DNA of 64,000 bases from a bacterium UBP14_UBA6098 (lineage in GTDB: Bacteria > UBP14 > UBA6098). Under the pieces are notes generated by a model. The model was not told the DNA's origin, did no database searches, and saw only the letters and a program-made list of their open reading frames with translations. Shown piece after piece: positions 24,077 to 33,139 of the stretch. The stretch's first letter is position 1; each line of letters starts with the position of its first letter. The stretch is from positions 62,001 through 126,000 of the forward strand of contig DIWU01000015.1 of the NCBI GenBank assembly GCA_002428525.1, given 5' to 3'. The position numbers were made by a program, and so were the translations under genes.

Positions 24077-24883
24077 ATGGAAGAAACCACAAAAAAACCG
24101 GTTAAAGCGGAACGCGAAGAAAACGCATGGGATCGCGCCTTCTTTGATTTGGCCACCGTGCCGATCGACGAGTCGAGCCTCAAAACGCCGTCGATGGTGC
24201 AATGGCTGATCGGGATATGCGTTGTCCTATTTGCGATACTCTTTTCTCTCGGGCAGGTTCTTCCATCGAATAAAGCGGGATTATATCTTTTAGTTTCATC
24301 GATCTCGATACTGCTAATCGGCGCTTTCGGGCTTTTTGCCCTCGCGAAGAGCGCGAACCAATCGAGAAACCTAAAGGAATTGCTCGATATCGACAGGACT
24401 ACCGGGCTTTTCAGTTCTTTTCTTCTCTATGAAAAGCTCGATCGGCTGATAGCCTTGGGCAAAAACAATATCTCGATTGTGTTCATCGACCTTGACGAGC
24501 TGAAGGAATACAACGACAAATTCGGTCACAGGCGTGGCGACAGACTTCTTCGCAACGCCGCGGATATAATGAAAACGGCTCTGTCCGGCAAGGGCGTCGG
24601 CTTTCGTTACGGCGGCGACGAGTTCGTCGCTATCCTGAAGGATATCGATTACGAAAGCGCGATTGAGATCGCCACGCGGATTCACAGGTATTTTGTAAAG
24701 GGCGGTATCTCGGCCTCTCTCGGAATCTACGAATGGCGGCCGAATATGACCTCGGACGAGCTTCTGAACGAGGCCGATCAGGCGATGTATAAGGCCAAGC
24801 GAGCGGGCAAGGGCAGGCTGTTCGTCCCGAATAACCAAAGTCCCGGCAGTTCGAGCGAACTGCGGGGCAACTTCATCGTTTGA
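24077..24883 (+). CDS. Membrane-anchored diguanylate cyclase (GGDEF)
   Basis: 268 residues. A cytoplasmic N-terminus of about 40 residues precedes two transmembrane helices (about 43-60 and 68-90) with almost no periplasmic loop. The GGDEF domain occupies about 100-255: DRTTGLFSS start, IVFIDLDELKEYND metal-binding stretch and the intact signature GGDEF at 179-183. It should make cyclic di-GMP. No RxxD inhibitory site is seen before the motif, so product inhibition may be absent. Its place between moxR and DUF58 is unusual and suggests that c-di-GMP is tied to the Bat-like complex. Confidence 0.93.
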   Translation: MEETTKKPVKAEREENAWDRAFFDLATVPIDESSLKTPSMVQWLIGICVVLFAILFSLGQVLPSNKAGLYLLVSSISILLIGAFGLFALAKSANQSRNLKELLDIDRTTGLFSSFLLYEKLDRLIALGKNNISIVFIDLDELKEYNDKFGHRRGDRLLRNAADIMKTALSGKGVGFRYGGDEFVAILKDIDYESAIEIATRIHRYFVKGGISASLGIYEWRPNMTSDELLNEADQAMYKAKRAGKGRLFVPNNQSPGSSSELRGNFIV

Positions 24884-24891
24884 GGAGTGAA

Positions 24892-25452
24892 ATGAAAAAA
24901 ATAGCGGCGATTATTATTTTATTGGCCGTTGCGACCTTTTCGGCGGAGGACGCCACCGAGACTACCCCTCCGAGGCTCGGCCCGGCTGTCGGCGTCACGA
25001 ACGCGCCATTGTCAGTGGGATACAGAATCCCCTTCGCCGGTTATAAAAGCCTCGACTTGGCGGTCCGAATCCCCGAGTTTTACAAGAATACGACTGGCGG
25101 GCTCGGCTTTGGCCTCGGCGGTGTTGTCGGATACAATATCCCGATTCGTATTGAGGAAAACATCGCCTTCGTCGTCAAGCCCCAGTTGGATTTGGAATAC
25201 CTGACCGAGGACTTCGATTTCGGCGCCGGCGACTACACTGTCAACACAATGAGCCTCCGGCCGGGGGCCTTCATGGGCGTCGAGGTCTTCCTCGAAGAGG
25301 TAGGGGTTCAAAATGTCAATATTGCCCTCGGGTTCACTACGGGCATGGAGTTCAATATCGTGGACACCGACGGTTCCGCCGAATCGACCTTCCATTTTCC
25401 AAAGGCTACGGCACCCTACGGCGCAACCGTCGCAGTCTGGTGGTATTTTTAA
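24892..25452 (+). CDS. Small outer-membrane beta-barrel protein
   Basis: 187 residues from ATG 24892, chosen for GAGGAG seven bases upstream. A signal peptide (about 1-18, ATFSAED) precedes alternating hydrophobic strands such as LGFGLGGVVGYNIPIRI and NIALGFTTGMEFNIV, ending in the aromatic VAVWWYF, the usual terminal strand for insertion by the Bam machinery. No specific family recognised. It lies 8 bases after the diguanylate cyclase gene and 15 before DUF58. Confidence 0.72.
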   Translation: MKKIAAIIILLAVATFSAEDATETTPPRLGPAVGVTNAPLSVGYRIPFAGYKSLDLAVRIPEFYKNTTGGLGFGLGGVVGYNIPIRIEENIAFVVKPQLDLEYLTEDFDFGAGDYTVNTMSLRPGAFMGVEVFLEEVGVQNVNIALGFTTGMEFNIVDTDGSAESTFHFPKATAPYGATVAVWWYF

Positions 25453-25467
25453 ACCCAAGTTAGAATT

Positions 25468-26343
25468 ATGGTCCCAAAAGATATAATCAAAAAGATTCGA
25501 AGGCTCGATATCCGCACGAAGCGGCTGGTGAACGATATCTTCTCCGGCGAGTATCACTCGGTGTTCAAGGGCCGCGGAATGGAGTTCTCCGAGGTGCGCG
25601 AGTATGTCGTCGGCGATGATATCCGCAATATCGACTGGAATGTCACCGCGCGAACCGGAAGCCCGCATGTCAAGGTCTTCGAGGAGGAGCGCGAGCTGAC
25701 TGTGCTTCTCATGGTCGATGTTTCCAGCTCCGGCGAGTTCGGAACCGCGACGAGTATGAAGCGCGATATTGCGCTCGAGATCTCCGCCCTGCTCGCCTTT
25801 TCGGCAATCGACAACAACGACCTCGTCGGACTGACAATGTTCACCGACAAGATCGAGAAGTCGATTATGCCCAAAAAGGGCAGAAAGCATGTCCTTCGGA
25901 TACTTCGCGAGCTACTCTATTTCGAGCCGCAGGACACGCAAACCGACCTCGCGCTTCCGCTGGAGTATCTCAACCGAATGGCCAAGCGTAAGGCGATCGT
26001 CTTTATGATCAGCGACTTCATGGGCGCGGGTTACGAGAAGGCGATGACTATCGCCGCGAAGAAACACGACCTCGTGCCGATTGTTATTACCGACCCGCGC
26101 GAGGAGGCAATGCCGAATATCGGCCTTCTGGAGCTCGAGGACGCCGAGACCGGAAAGACAATCCTCATCGACACCTCGGACTCGAACCTTCGCAAGGCCT
26201 TCGGTCTCAATGTCACCGAGACACAGCTCAAGCGCGATAAGATATTCAAGAGCATAGGGTTAGACCATATCGACATAAGGCTCGACAAGCCCTATCTCGA
26301 CGAGTTAACGGCCTTCTTCAAGAAACGGGCCTCGAGATATTAG
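25468..26343 (+). CDS. DUF58 domain protein (vWA-like)
   Basis: 291 residues. The DUF58 signature FKGRGMEFSEVREYVVGDDIRNIDW is at about residues 33-57, and the MIDAS-like DVSSSGEFG at about 84-92 starts a vWA-like fold. Family knowledge: DUF58 proteins are obligate companions of MoxR ATPases. No membrane segment is evident, so this is a cytoplasmic partner. It lies between the OMP-like gene and the SurA-like gene in a same-strand run. Confidence 0.94.
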   Translation: MVPKDIIKKIRRLDIRTKRLVNDIFSGEYHSVFKGRGMEFSEVREYVVGDDIRNIDWNVTARTGSPHVKVFEEERELTVLLMVDVSSSGEFGTATSMKRDIALEISALLAFSAIDNNDLVGLTMFTDKIEKSIMPKKGRKHVLRILRELLYFEPQDTQTDLALPLEYLNRMAKRKAIVFMISDFMGAGYEKAMTIAAKKHDLVPIVITDPREEAMPNIGLLELEDAETGKTILIDTSDSNLRKAFGLNVTETQLKRDKIFKSIGLDHIDIRLDKPYLDELTAFFKKRASRY

Positions 26344-26354
26344 GCGGTGAAACA

Positions 26355-27308
26355 ATGGAAAAAGCCACTGATACATGCAGGACAATAAGAATAGCGCTGT
26401 ATTGCAGTCTTCTCGGGACGATCGCGACCTCGTTGGCTCTGATTTTCGTGCTGATCTCGCCGGCGCCGAGGCGTATGAGCCTCGATGAGGCGAAGACCTA
26501 CGCGGTGAAACTCGCCGACAGCGAGCTTTATTCCCAAGCCGTCGCGGAGTATCGCCGAATCCTCGATGAATACAGGCTTTCCGACCGCGACGAGGGGAGT
26601 ATTCTCTATCAGATAGGCACGATTTGCGCGGAGAAGCTCCACGATCCCGCCTCGGCGGTGTCCGCCTTTTTGCAGATCCTGCAACTTCACCCGAATCACC
26701 CGCTCATCGACGATGTCAACCGCAAGCTGATCGCCCAGCTCGACAAGATGGGCAAAACCCGCCAAGCGCAAAGCATCCTCCAGCGCTCGGTTTCGCTTGG
26801 AAAACCCTTGGAGTCGGTGGGTGATACCGCGAAGATAGTCGCCAAAATCGGCGATAGGGTTATCACCGCCGACGAGGTCGAGAAAGCGCTCGACGAGCTT
26901 CCGGCGGAGGTCGCCGGGCAGTTCGCGGACAAGGCCGCGCGCGGAAGGTTCCTCCACGATTATGTCGGCCAACAGCTTCTTTTCGACGCGGCGCTTCGTG
27001 CCGGCTATGACCAGCGCCCCGAGATCGTCGATCAGCTCGAGTCGGCGCGGAAGAATGTCATCATCGCGGCCTTCTTCAAGGACAGGATCGCCGACAGGGC
27101 GGAGGTTTCCGCCTCGGATATCGAGGTGTATTACAAAATGCACAAGAGCGAGTTCGGCGATCAGCCGCTTGAAGAAGTGCGCGCGCAGGTCGAGCAGAGC
27201 CTTCGCTATCAACGGATGTCCGAGCTTCAGCAGGGCCTTTTCGACGAGCTTCTTAAGGCCGAGAAGGTTCAGCTTTTTCCGGAGAATATGATTGAAACCG
27301 GTGAGTGA
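26355..27308 (+). CDS. Membrane-anchored TPR/SurA-like protein without an isomerase domain
   Basis: 317 residues. One transmembrane helix (about 14-35, CSLLGTIATSLALIFVLIS), then a TPR-like stretch (about 45-130, DSELYSQAVAEYRRILDEY). From about 160 it matches the SurA/PpiC chaperone arms: VVAKIGDRVITADEVEKALD and a YYKMHKSEFG segment. In SurA or PrsA a parvulin domain would come next, but here the chain goes directly to PLEEVRAQVEQSLRYQR, the C-terminal arm. It therefore looks like a chaperone-only relative that holds clients in the periplasm. It sits between DUF58 and the second BatD-like gene. Confidence 0.7.
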   Translation: MEKATDTCRTIRIALYCSLLGTIATSLALIFVLISPAPRRMSLDEAKTYAVKLADSELYSQAVAEYRRILDEYRLSDRDEGSILYQIGTICAEKLHDPASAVSAFLQILQLHPNHPLIDDVNRKLIAQLDKMGKTRQAQSILQRSVSLGKPLESVGDTAKIVAKIGDRVITADEVEKALDELPAEVAGQFADKAARGRFLHDYVGQQLLFDAALRAGYDQRPEIVDQLESARKNVIIAAFFKDRIADRAEVSASDIEVYYKMHKSEFGDQPLEEVRAQVEQSLRYQRMSELQQGLFDELLKAEKVQLFPENMIETGE

Positions 27309-27312
27309 GAGC

Positions 27313-28395
27313 ATGAGTAAGAAATTTAAAAGATACTTTTACACCTCGGTTCTCGCGGCAGTCGCGGTCTTCGGCCAAAAGGCCTCAATCGAGACAACCG
27401 CTCGGCCGACGAATATCACAATCGGCGATTATATCACCTACACCGTGACGATCACGCGCGAGAAGGGGATTTCCATCGCATGGCCCGGCGCGGCGGCCGA
27501 GCTCGGGCAGTTCCAGATAGTCGATTTCGAGATGGGCGACCCCGTCGATATCGAGGGCGGAAAGGTCCGCGAGACCTCGACCTATTTCATCAGCACCTAC
27601 GATGTCGGCGAATGGACTATCCCGCCGACAGCTATCGCCTATTTCGATTCCGCCGAGGACACGACTGTCATCCTGCGGACCGAGCCGATCAAGATCACGG
27701 TGAAGTCGCTTCTCTCCGAGGCCGACTGGAGCAAGATCCGTGCTATTGCCGAGTCCGACACCTCGCTGGCCGGTATGGAGAAGCAGATCGCCGCCGGCCG
27801 GATTTTGCAGATGGCCAAGGAGGAGATGCTCCGCGACATCACCAAGCCCACGAAAATCAAGCGCGGCGCGCGGTTCTGGATCGGCCTCGGCGTGATCGCG
27901 CTGGTTTTGGCGGGGCTTGTTGTCGGGTTCATCTATTGGAGAAGGCGCAAAGGCTCTATCGGCGCGATATTCAGCCTTTCCGCGCCGCCGCTTCCGCCGC
28001 ATGAGGCCGCGCTGGCCGAGCTTGCCGCGCTCGTCGCGAAGGGCTGGATCGCGAACCGCGAGTTCAAGAAGTTCTATACGCGCCTCTCAGAGATTCTCCG
28101 CGAGTATATCGAGGGAAGAATGGGCGTTCAAGCCTTAGAACTTTCGACCTCCGAGACGATATTCAACCTGTCGAACTCGAAATTCCCGATCCACGCGACC
28201 GATATTGACAACTTGAAAGATTTGCTCGATCGTTGCGACCTCGTCAAGTTCGCGAAGCTCGTCCCGCCGGAGGAGTGGCACAGCGAGGTTATAGAGACTG
28301 CGCGCGAGTTCGTCGAGCGCACGAAACCCGAGGAGCCGAAGGAAGCGCCCGTTCCCGAAGGCAATTCGCCGAGCGGAGAGGAGGTCGAGAAGTGA
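27313..28395 (+). CDS. BatD-like membrane protein, second of three
   Basis: 360 residues from ATG 27313; a TTG seven codons upstream overlaps the preceding gene and is less likely. After a signal segment the periplasmic part (about 20-175) carries BatD-type beta strands (ASIETTARPTNITIGDYITYTV). A transmembrane helix (about 184-206, WIGLGVIALVLAGLVVGFIYW) is followed by a cytoplasmic DUF4381-like domain (FKKFYTRLSEILREYIEGR, LLDRCDLVKFAK). Its stop overlaps the BatA start by four bases (GTGA). The domain order matches the first BatD-like protein of the run. Confidence 0.78.
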   Translation: MSKKFKRYFYTSVLAAVAVFGQKASIETTARPTNITIGDYITYTVTITREKGISIAWPGAAAELGQFQIVDFEMGDPVDIEGGKVRETSTYFISTYDVGEWTIPPTAIAYFDSAEDTTVILRTEPIKITVKSLLSEADWSKIRAIAESDTSLAGMEKQIAAGRILQMAKEEMLRDITKPTKIKRGARFWIGLGVIALVLAGLVVGFIYWRRRKGSIGAIFSLSAPPLPPHEAALAELAALVAKGWIANREFKKFYTRLSEILREYIEGRMGVQALELSTSETIFNLSNSKFPIHATDIDNLKDLLDRCDLVKFAKLVPPEEWHSEVIETAREFVERTKPEEPKEAPVPEGNSPSGEEVEK

Positions 28396-29435
28396 TAGCC
28401 GACTTCATCAATAAGGCCGCGAACGCACTGTTCGGCCCACTCGTCGGAGGGATTTTCGAGTTCGCCTCGCCGGTCTGGCTTTTGCTGGTGCCGTTGGCGG
28501 TAGCACTTTTCATATGGCGCAGGAAAAGGCGCGGCGGCTCGTTGAAATACTCGAATATCGGCCTTGTCCGCGGGGCGAAGATCTCCGGCAGGGCGGCGGC
28601 CTTCGCCGCACTCGCTTGGCTGGAGCTTTTCGGGTTGGTATTCCTGTCGATAGCCGCCGCGAGGCCTCGCTCCGGCTCGATTCGCGAGGAGACCTTCACC
28701 GAGGGAATCGACATCATGCTGGTGCTGGATATCTCGAGCTCGATGCGCGCCGAGGATTTCAAGCCGAAAAACCGCATCGAGGCCGCAAAGCTCGTCGCCG
28801 CGGACTTCATTCAGGCCAGAGCGAACGACCGAATCGGTCTCGTGGTCTTCGCCGCAAAGGCCTTCACGCAGTGCCCGCTGACCTTGGATTACGGCGTCCT
28901 TCTGGATTTCCTCAAGGGCGTGCAGATCGGCCAGATCGAGGACGGCACAGCTATCGGCACAGCGATTGCCACCGGCCTGAATCGCCTTCGCGATTCGACC
29001 TCGAAGTCGAAAGTGATGATCCTCCTGACCGACGGAATCAACAACCGCGGACAGGTCGATCCAATCACCGCCGCGCAGGCGGCGAGGGCGCTCGGAATCC
29101 GAATCTACACAATCGGCGCCGGAAGGCGCGGATACGCCCTCTATCCGGTGGACGACCCCTTCTTTGGGACGCGCCATGTCCGAATGCCGGTCGAGATCGA
29201 CGAGCAATCGCTGACGCGAATCGCCGAGCTTAGCGGAGGCAAATACTTCCGCGCGACCGACACCGAAAGCCTGCGCAAGATCTACGAAGAGATCGACAAA
29301 CTCGAAAAGACCAAGATCGAGGTTCACCATTTCACCCGATATCGCGAGCTTTTCCCGATCTTCATACTGATCGGGGCTTTGCTCCTTTTATTGGACATCC
29401 TGCTGAGCAACACGATTTTCAGAAAACTGCCATAA
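28392..29435 (+). CDS. batA: vWA-domain membrane protein BatA
   Basis: 347 residues with a GTG start overlapping the previous stop. An N-terminal amphipathic stretch is followed by two transmembrane helices (about 28-43 and 70-90), then the vWA domain with the MIDAS motif D113-I-S-S-S117 and a full metal-site set (TDGINN later). A C-terminal helix near 322-340 (LFPIFILIGALLLLLDIL) re-enters the membrane. This is the BatA/BatB topology. Family knowledge: Bat proteins were named for Bacteroides aerotolerance and work with MoxR. It is followed by a methyltransferase gene starting on its last base. Confidence 0.92.
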   Translation: MIADFINKAANALFGPLVGGIFEFASPVWLLLVPLAVALFIWRRKRRGGSLKYSNIGLVRGAKISGRAAAFAALAWLELFGLVFLSIAAARPRSGSIREETFTEGIDIMLVLDISSSMRAEDFKPKNRIEAAKLVAADFIQARANDRIGLVVFAAKAFTQCPLTLDYGVLLDFLKGVQIGQIEDGTAIGTAIATGLNRLRDSTSKSKVMILLTDGINNRGQVDPITAAQAARALGIRIYTIGAGRRGYALYPVDDPFFGTRHVRMPVEIDEQSLTRIAELSGGKYFRATDTESLRKIYEEIDKLEKTKIEVHHFTRYRELFPIFILIGALLLLLDILLSNTIFRKLP

Positions 29436-30271
29436 TGCCACTTCAGACAGTCGAAATAGAGAGCCTTTACGACAATCCGCTTAAGCGCGCGGGCAAAGAG
29501 TCCGAGCACGACGCGCTCGAGGCCGAGCATTTCGATGCCGAGGCGGAGCGGTTCCTTTCGCAGGAGGGCGAGCGCGCCCTGTTCGTCGATCTCGACGAGG
29601 CGATGCCGCCGCGTCACCGAGCCTTTTGGCGAGAGATAGGCGAGGTTCGCGGACTTAGTGTCCTCGATGTCGGCTCAGGTTATGGTTATTCCGCGGTCAG
29701 GCTCGCGATGTCCGGCGCCGAGGTCGCGGCTATCGATATCTCGCCGAAGATGTGCGAGCTGACTCTCCGCGCGGCTGAGCTTAACGGCGTCCGGGTCGAG
29801 GCCTTCGTTAAGAGCGCCTCGAAAACGGGCTTTCCAGACGAGGCCTTCGATCTAATTGTCGGGCAGGTTTCGCTTCATCATCTGTCGCTCGAAAGCGCCG
29901 GCCCGGAGCTTGCGCGGATTCTGAAGCCGGGCGGCAGGGCGATCTTCTTGGAGCCGATTCAGGCCGGAAGGCTTTTTTTGAAGCTCCGGAGCTATCTGCC
30001 TATAGCCTGCAAGGAGTCCCCCGGCGGCGGCGCCCTGCGAATCGACGAGATCGAGCGGCTCGGCGAGGTCTTCGGATCGCTCGAGATTCGGCGATTCGGG
30101 ATACTCGAGCGGCTTCGCAGAATTAAGGCCTTCGATGCGATATCGCCGGTGCTCTATGCGTTCGACGGCGCACTTGTCAAGCTCCCCGGAATCAATCGCT
30201 TGGCCGCGCACGCCTTGATAGTATTGACAAAAACGAAAAACCACCAAGAGGATCATGGTAAAATTCGCTAA
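29435..30271 (+). CDS. SAM-dependent class I methyltransferase
   Basis: 278 residues. Its ATG shares one base with the batA stop (TAATG). After a 70-residue lead the Rossmann core has motif I VLDVGSGYGYSAVRL, motif II VAAIDISPKM and a type-11 region FDLIVGQVSLHHLS with LKPGGRAIFLEP. The substrate is not evident; small molecules, lipids or quinones are usual for this group. It overlaps batB by 17 bases, so its position inside the Bat genes is not accidental readthrough. Cytoplasmic, although the C-terminus is hydrophobic in places. Confidence 0.85.
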   Translation: MPLQTVEIESLYDNPLKRAGKESEHDALEAEHFDAEAERFLSQEGERALFVDLDEAMPPRHRAFWREIGEVRGLSVLDVGSGYGYSAVRLAMSGAEVAAIDISPKMCELTLRAAELNGVRVEAFVKSASKTGFPDEAFDLIVGQVSLHHLSLESAGPELARILKPGGRAIFLEPIQAGRLFLKLRSYLPIACKESPGGGALRIDEIERLGEVFGSLEIRRFGILERLRRIKAFDAISPVLYAFDGALVKLPGINRLAAHALIVLTKTKNHQEDHGKIR

Positions 30272-31298
30272 CCCAACATTTCTGTATCTTCTGCTTGCAA
30301 TCCCTTTGTTGGCGCTGTTTTTCTGGTCTGTCGAAAAACGCAAGCAGAGCCTTCTCGCAAGGTTCGGCGAGATTGAGCTTATCCGCAAACTCACAGCCAG
30401 CCGGAGCAAGGGCTTTCTGATCGCCCGAAGGGTTCTCTTCACTGTCGGCATGGCCTTTCTTATCCTCGCGATGGCTCGCCCTCAACTCGGGACCAAGCTC
30501 GAGGAGGTCAAGCGCGAGGGGATAGACCTCATCGTCGCTATCGATGTCTCGAACTCGATGCTCGCCGAGGATGTCGCCCCGAACCGTATGCTGAAGGCCA
30601 AGCACGAGCTGAAAACCCTTATCGACAGGCTTAAGGGCGACCGAATAGGTATAGTCGCCTTCGCGGGCGACGCCTTCCTCGCCTCGCCCTTGACCACCGA
30701 CTATGCCGCCGCGGCGATGATACTCGACGCCATCGATGTCGGTGTTATCCCTCAGCAGGGAACGGCCATCGCGCGCGCTATCGAGATCGCCTGCAAGGGC
30801 TTTGTCACAAAAGACAGCCGCCAAAAGGTTATCCTTCTTTTGACCGACGGCGAAGACCACGAGGGCGACCCGGTCGCCGCCGCGGAGGCCGCGGCCAAAG
30901 AGGGCATTATCATCTATGCCGTCGGAATCGGCTCGCCGACTGGAGTGCCGATCCCCTCGGTCGATAAGTCCGGCAACAAGACCGGCTATCTCCGCGGTTC
31001 GGACGGCGAGATCGTCACCTCGAAGCTCGACGAGGTGACGCTTCAGCGAATTGCGCTCGCCACAGAGGGCAAGTATTACCCCGCGCGCCCCGGCTCGGCT
31101 GAGCTGAACGAGATAATCAAGGCGATCAGCGGTATGGAAAAAACCCAGATCGAGGCCAAGATTTTCACGAATTTCGAGGATCGCTTTCAATGGTTCTTGA
31201 TACCGGCGATTCTGTTCTTCGTTATCGCGAGCGCGCTTCCCGAGCGGCGCTCGAAAAAGGCGGCTAAACGGGCGATTAAAGCGGAACTCGAAGGATGA
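30255..31298 (+). CDS. batB: vWA-domain membrane protein BatB
   Basis: 347 residues, same length as BatA. Two N-terminal transmembrane helices (about 7-25 and 55-74), MIDAS D97-V-S-N-S101 with LLTDGEDHEGD further on, and a C-terminal helix near 315-330. It is clearly homologous to BatA in this run and likely forms a vWA pair at the inner membrane. It overlaps the methyltransferase upstream by 17 bases and the YihY gene downstream by four (ATGA). Confidence 0.92.
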   Translation: MVKFANPTFLYLLLAIPLLALFFWSVEKRKQSLLARFGEIELIRKLTASRSKGFLIARRVLFTVGMAFLILAMARPQLGTKLEEVKREGIDLIVAIDVSNSMLAEDVAPNRMLKAKHELKTLIDRLKGDRIGIVAFAGDAFLASPLTTDYAAAAMILDAIDVGVIPQQGTAIARAIEIACKGFVTKDSRQKVILLLTDGEDHEGDPVAAAEAAAKEGIIIYAVGIGSPTGVPIPSVDKSGNKTGYLRGSDGEIVTSKLDEVTLQRIALATEGKYYPARPGSAELNEIIKAISGMEKTQIEAKIFTNFEDRFQWFLIPAILFFVIASALPERRSKKAAKRAIKAELEG

Positions 31299-32173
31299 GG
31301 CTTCTTCGCAAAATATGGCTTTCATCGGGCGCCGGCTTCAAGACTGCGAGAAGGATTGTTCAGCGCTTCATCGCCGACGACGGAATGATCACTGCCAGCG
31401 CGCTGAGTTTCTACTTTCTGATGAGCGTCCTTCCGATGACGCTACTTGGGTTGTCGGTCTTCGGCTATATCCTCGGGAGTCGGACTGCCGCGGTTTCCGC
31501 GCTGACCAGCCTCGGCAAGCTCGGTAGTGTTTTTCCCGAAGGGGCAATCGATATCGAGGCGGTTCTGAGCGATCTCGTTATGGGAAGGCAGGTTATCGGC
31601 GGTGTCGGTCTTTTGTTTTTAGTATGGTTCTCAGGCGGTGTTTTTTACACAGTTGAAATGGCTGTGAACCGCATTTTCCGGGTGCCGGACAGGCGCGGCT
31701 TTTTTAAGAGGACCTTGATCGTTTATTCGTTCATGCTCTTTGCCGGCTTGATTCTACTCGGCTCGATTGCGATAACCGTGATTGCGGCGATTGTCAGCGA
31801 CCTGTCTGTGGGGATTTTTGGCATCAATCCTGCAAAAATACCACTGCTTTGGAACCTGTTTTTCTCGCTGGTTCCGCCGGCCTTGATGATGCTCATGTTC
31901 GCGATTATTTACAAGGTCGGCCCGAAAGCGAAGGTTCTTTGGCGAACGGCATTTCGCGGAGGCCTTCTGGCGGCGGTTCTTTGGGAGATATCTCGCAGAG
32001 CGCTCGGATGGTATATCGCTAATATCGCCGGATATAACACCCTTTACGGCGCTCTCGGGACTTTAGTAGCAGTATTTTTATGGCTGTTTTATTCCGCGAA
32101 TATCTTTATAATCGGCGCGGAATACGCCGCGATTTTATATGAAAGGCGCGAGCTTAAAAGCTCTTTAGAGTAA
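31295..32173 (+). CDS. YihY/BrkB-family inner-membrane protein
   Basis: 292 residues. The N-terminal DDGMITASALSFYFLMSVLPM is the family signature, followed by about six hydrophobic helices and the conserved end NTLYGALGTLVAVFLWLFYSANIFIIGAEYAAIL (quoted in two parts across about 245-280). Family members, once described as RNase BN by mistake, are polytopic proteins of unknown biochemical role. It starts inside the batB stop codon, which ties it to the Bat-type genes. Confidence 0.9.
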   Translation: MRLLRKIWLSSGAGFKTARRIVQRFIADDGMITASALSFYFLMSVLPMTLLGLSVFGYILGSRTAAVSALTSLGKLGSVFPEGAIDIEAVLSDLVMGRQVIGGVGLLFLVWFSGGVFYTVEMAVNRIFRVPDRRGFFKRTLIVYSFMLFAGLILLGSIAITVIAAIVSDLSVGIFGINPAKIPLLWNLFFSLVPPALMMLMFAIIYKVGPKAKVLWRTAFRGGLLAAVLWEISRRALGWYIANIAGYNTLYGALGTLVAVFLWLFYSANIFIIGAEYAAILYERRELKSSLE

Positions 32174-32183
32174 GGAAGAATAA

Positions 32184-32402
32184 ATGCCGATATACGAATA
32201 CATTTGCAGATCATGTGGCAAGAGTTGCGAGCTTTTGCTAACGCAATCCAAGCGGGATGACGCGGGGCTTTTATGTCCGAACTGCGGTGAGGCCGCCCTC
32301 GAGAGGATGATCTCGGTCACGGCTAAGCCGAAATGCGAATGCGACAGTTGTGGCCAAGGTTCATGCGGCTCGTGTTCCGGAGGTGGTTGTTCATGCGGCT
32401 GA
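32184..32402 (+). CDS. FmdB-type zinc-ribbon protein
   Basis: 72 residues. It opens with the FmdB signature MPIYEYICRSCGKSCELL; CxxC pairs at about 9/12 and 31/34 form the zinc ribbon. The tail is unusually rich in cysteine and glycine (CDSCGQGSCGSCSGGGCSCG), typical of the family's variable end. Function unknown; FmdB proteins are putative regulators. It overlaps batC by 10 bases. Confidence 0.92.
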   Translation: MPIYEYICRSCGKSCELLLTQSKRDDAGLLCPNCGEAALERMISVTAKPKCECDSCGQGSCGSCSGGGCSCG

Positions 32403-33139
32403 GTAGTTTCTCGATTTTACTGCTTGCGACGGCTGTATGCTTCGCCGGTTCCTACGGCGATGTTTCCAAGGGCGTTAAGGCCTACGAGAGCGGAGATTAT
32501 CAGGAAGCGCTCGAGAAATTCAAAAAGGCTAATTTAATCGAGCCGGAGTCTCCGGTTATTCGGCATAATGTCGGCCGTTCGCTATACAAATTGAAGGATT
32601 TTGAGAGGGTGCAAGAGGAGCTGGAGAAGGCCTTCACCTCAGCGGAGGATCCAAAAGAGAAGGCCAAGATTCAATACGACCTCGGAAACGCCTTCTTTCA
32701 AGCGGATTCTCTGCCACGGGCGATAATTCATTATCAAAAATCGCTCGAGCTCGATCCCGCGAACGAGGACGCGAAGTATAATCTCGAGCTGGCGCGAGCG
32801 ATCTTGAAGGAATTCGCCGACAAAGAACAACAACAATGCCAACAAGACCAACAGCAACAGAGCCAACAGGAACAGAGTCAACAGGATCAACAGAAGTCCG
32901 AGCAGGAACAGCAGGAAGGCCAAGACCGGCAAGAGCAGAATCAGGAAGAGCAGGATCAACAGGATTCTGAGGAAGAACAGGAATCTGAAGGCCAACAACC
33001 TCAACCGCAACCCGGCGAGATGTCCGAGGAGGAGGCCGAGCGGATGCTCGACGCCATGAAGGACAGCGAGGAGGACCTTCAACAGGAAAAGATGAGAAGA
33101 CAGGGCGGCGACGGCCGCCGAAGCCAAAAGCCTTGGTGA
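32393..33139 (+). CDS. batC: BatC-like TPR protein with Gln/Glu-rich tail
   Basis: 248 residues from ATG 32393, selected by the signal peptide MRLSSFSILLLATAVCFAG and a GGAGG nine bases upstream, inside the fmdB-type gene. Two or three TPR units (about 25-140) are followed by a low-complexity tail of Gln, Glu, Asp and Ser (about 145-225), then a helical end EEEAERMLDAMKDSEEDLQQ that is typical of BatC. Probably periplasmic and a scaffold for BatA/B. The stop overlaps the batD start. Confidence 0.87.
   Translation: MRLSSFSILLLATAVCFAGSYGDVSKGVKAYESGDYQEALEKFKKANLIEPESPVIRHNVGRSLYKLKDFERVQEELEKAFTSAEDPKEKAKIQYDLGNAFFQADSLPRAIIHYQKSLELDPANEDAKYNLELARAILKEFADKEQQQCQQDQQQQSQQEQSQQDQQKSEQEQQEGQDRQEQNQEEQDQQDSEEEQESEGQQPQPQPGEMSEEEAERMLDAMKDSEEDLQQEKMRRQGGDGRRSQKPW

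Noticed and set aside
24077..24883. Receiver protein at 21480 and this diguanylate cyclase as a two-component pair
   Set aside because: They are 2.2 kb apart with other genes between, and the cyclase has no phosphorelay domain; only co-orientation links them.
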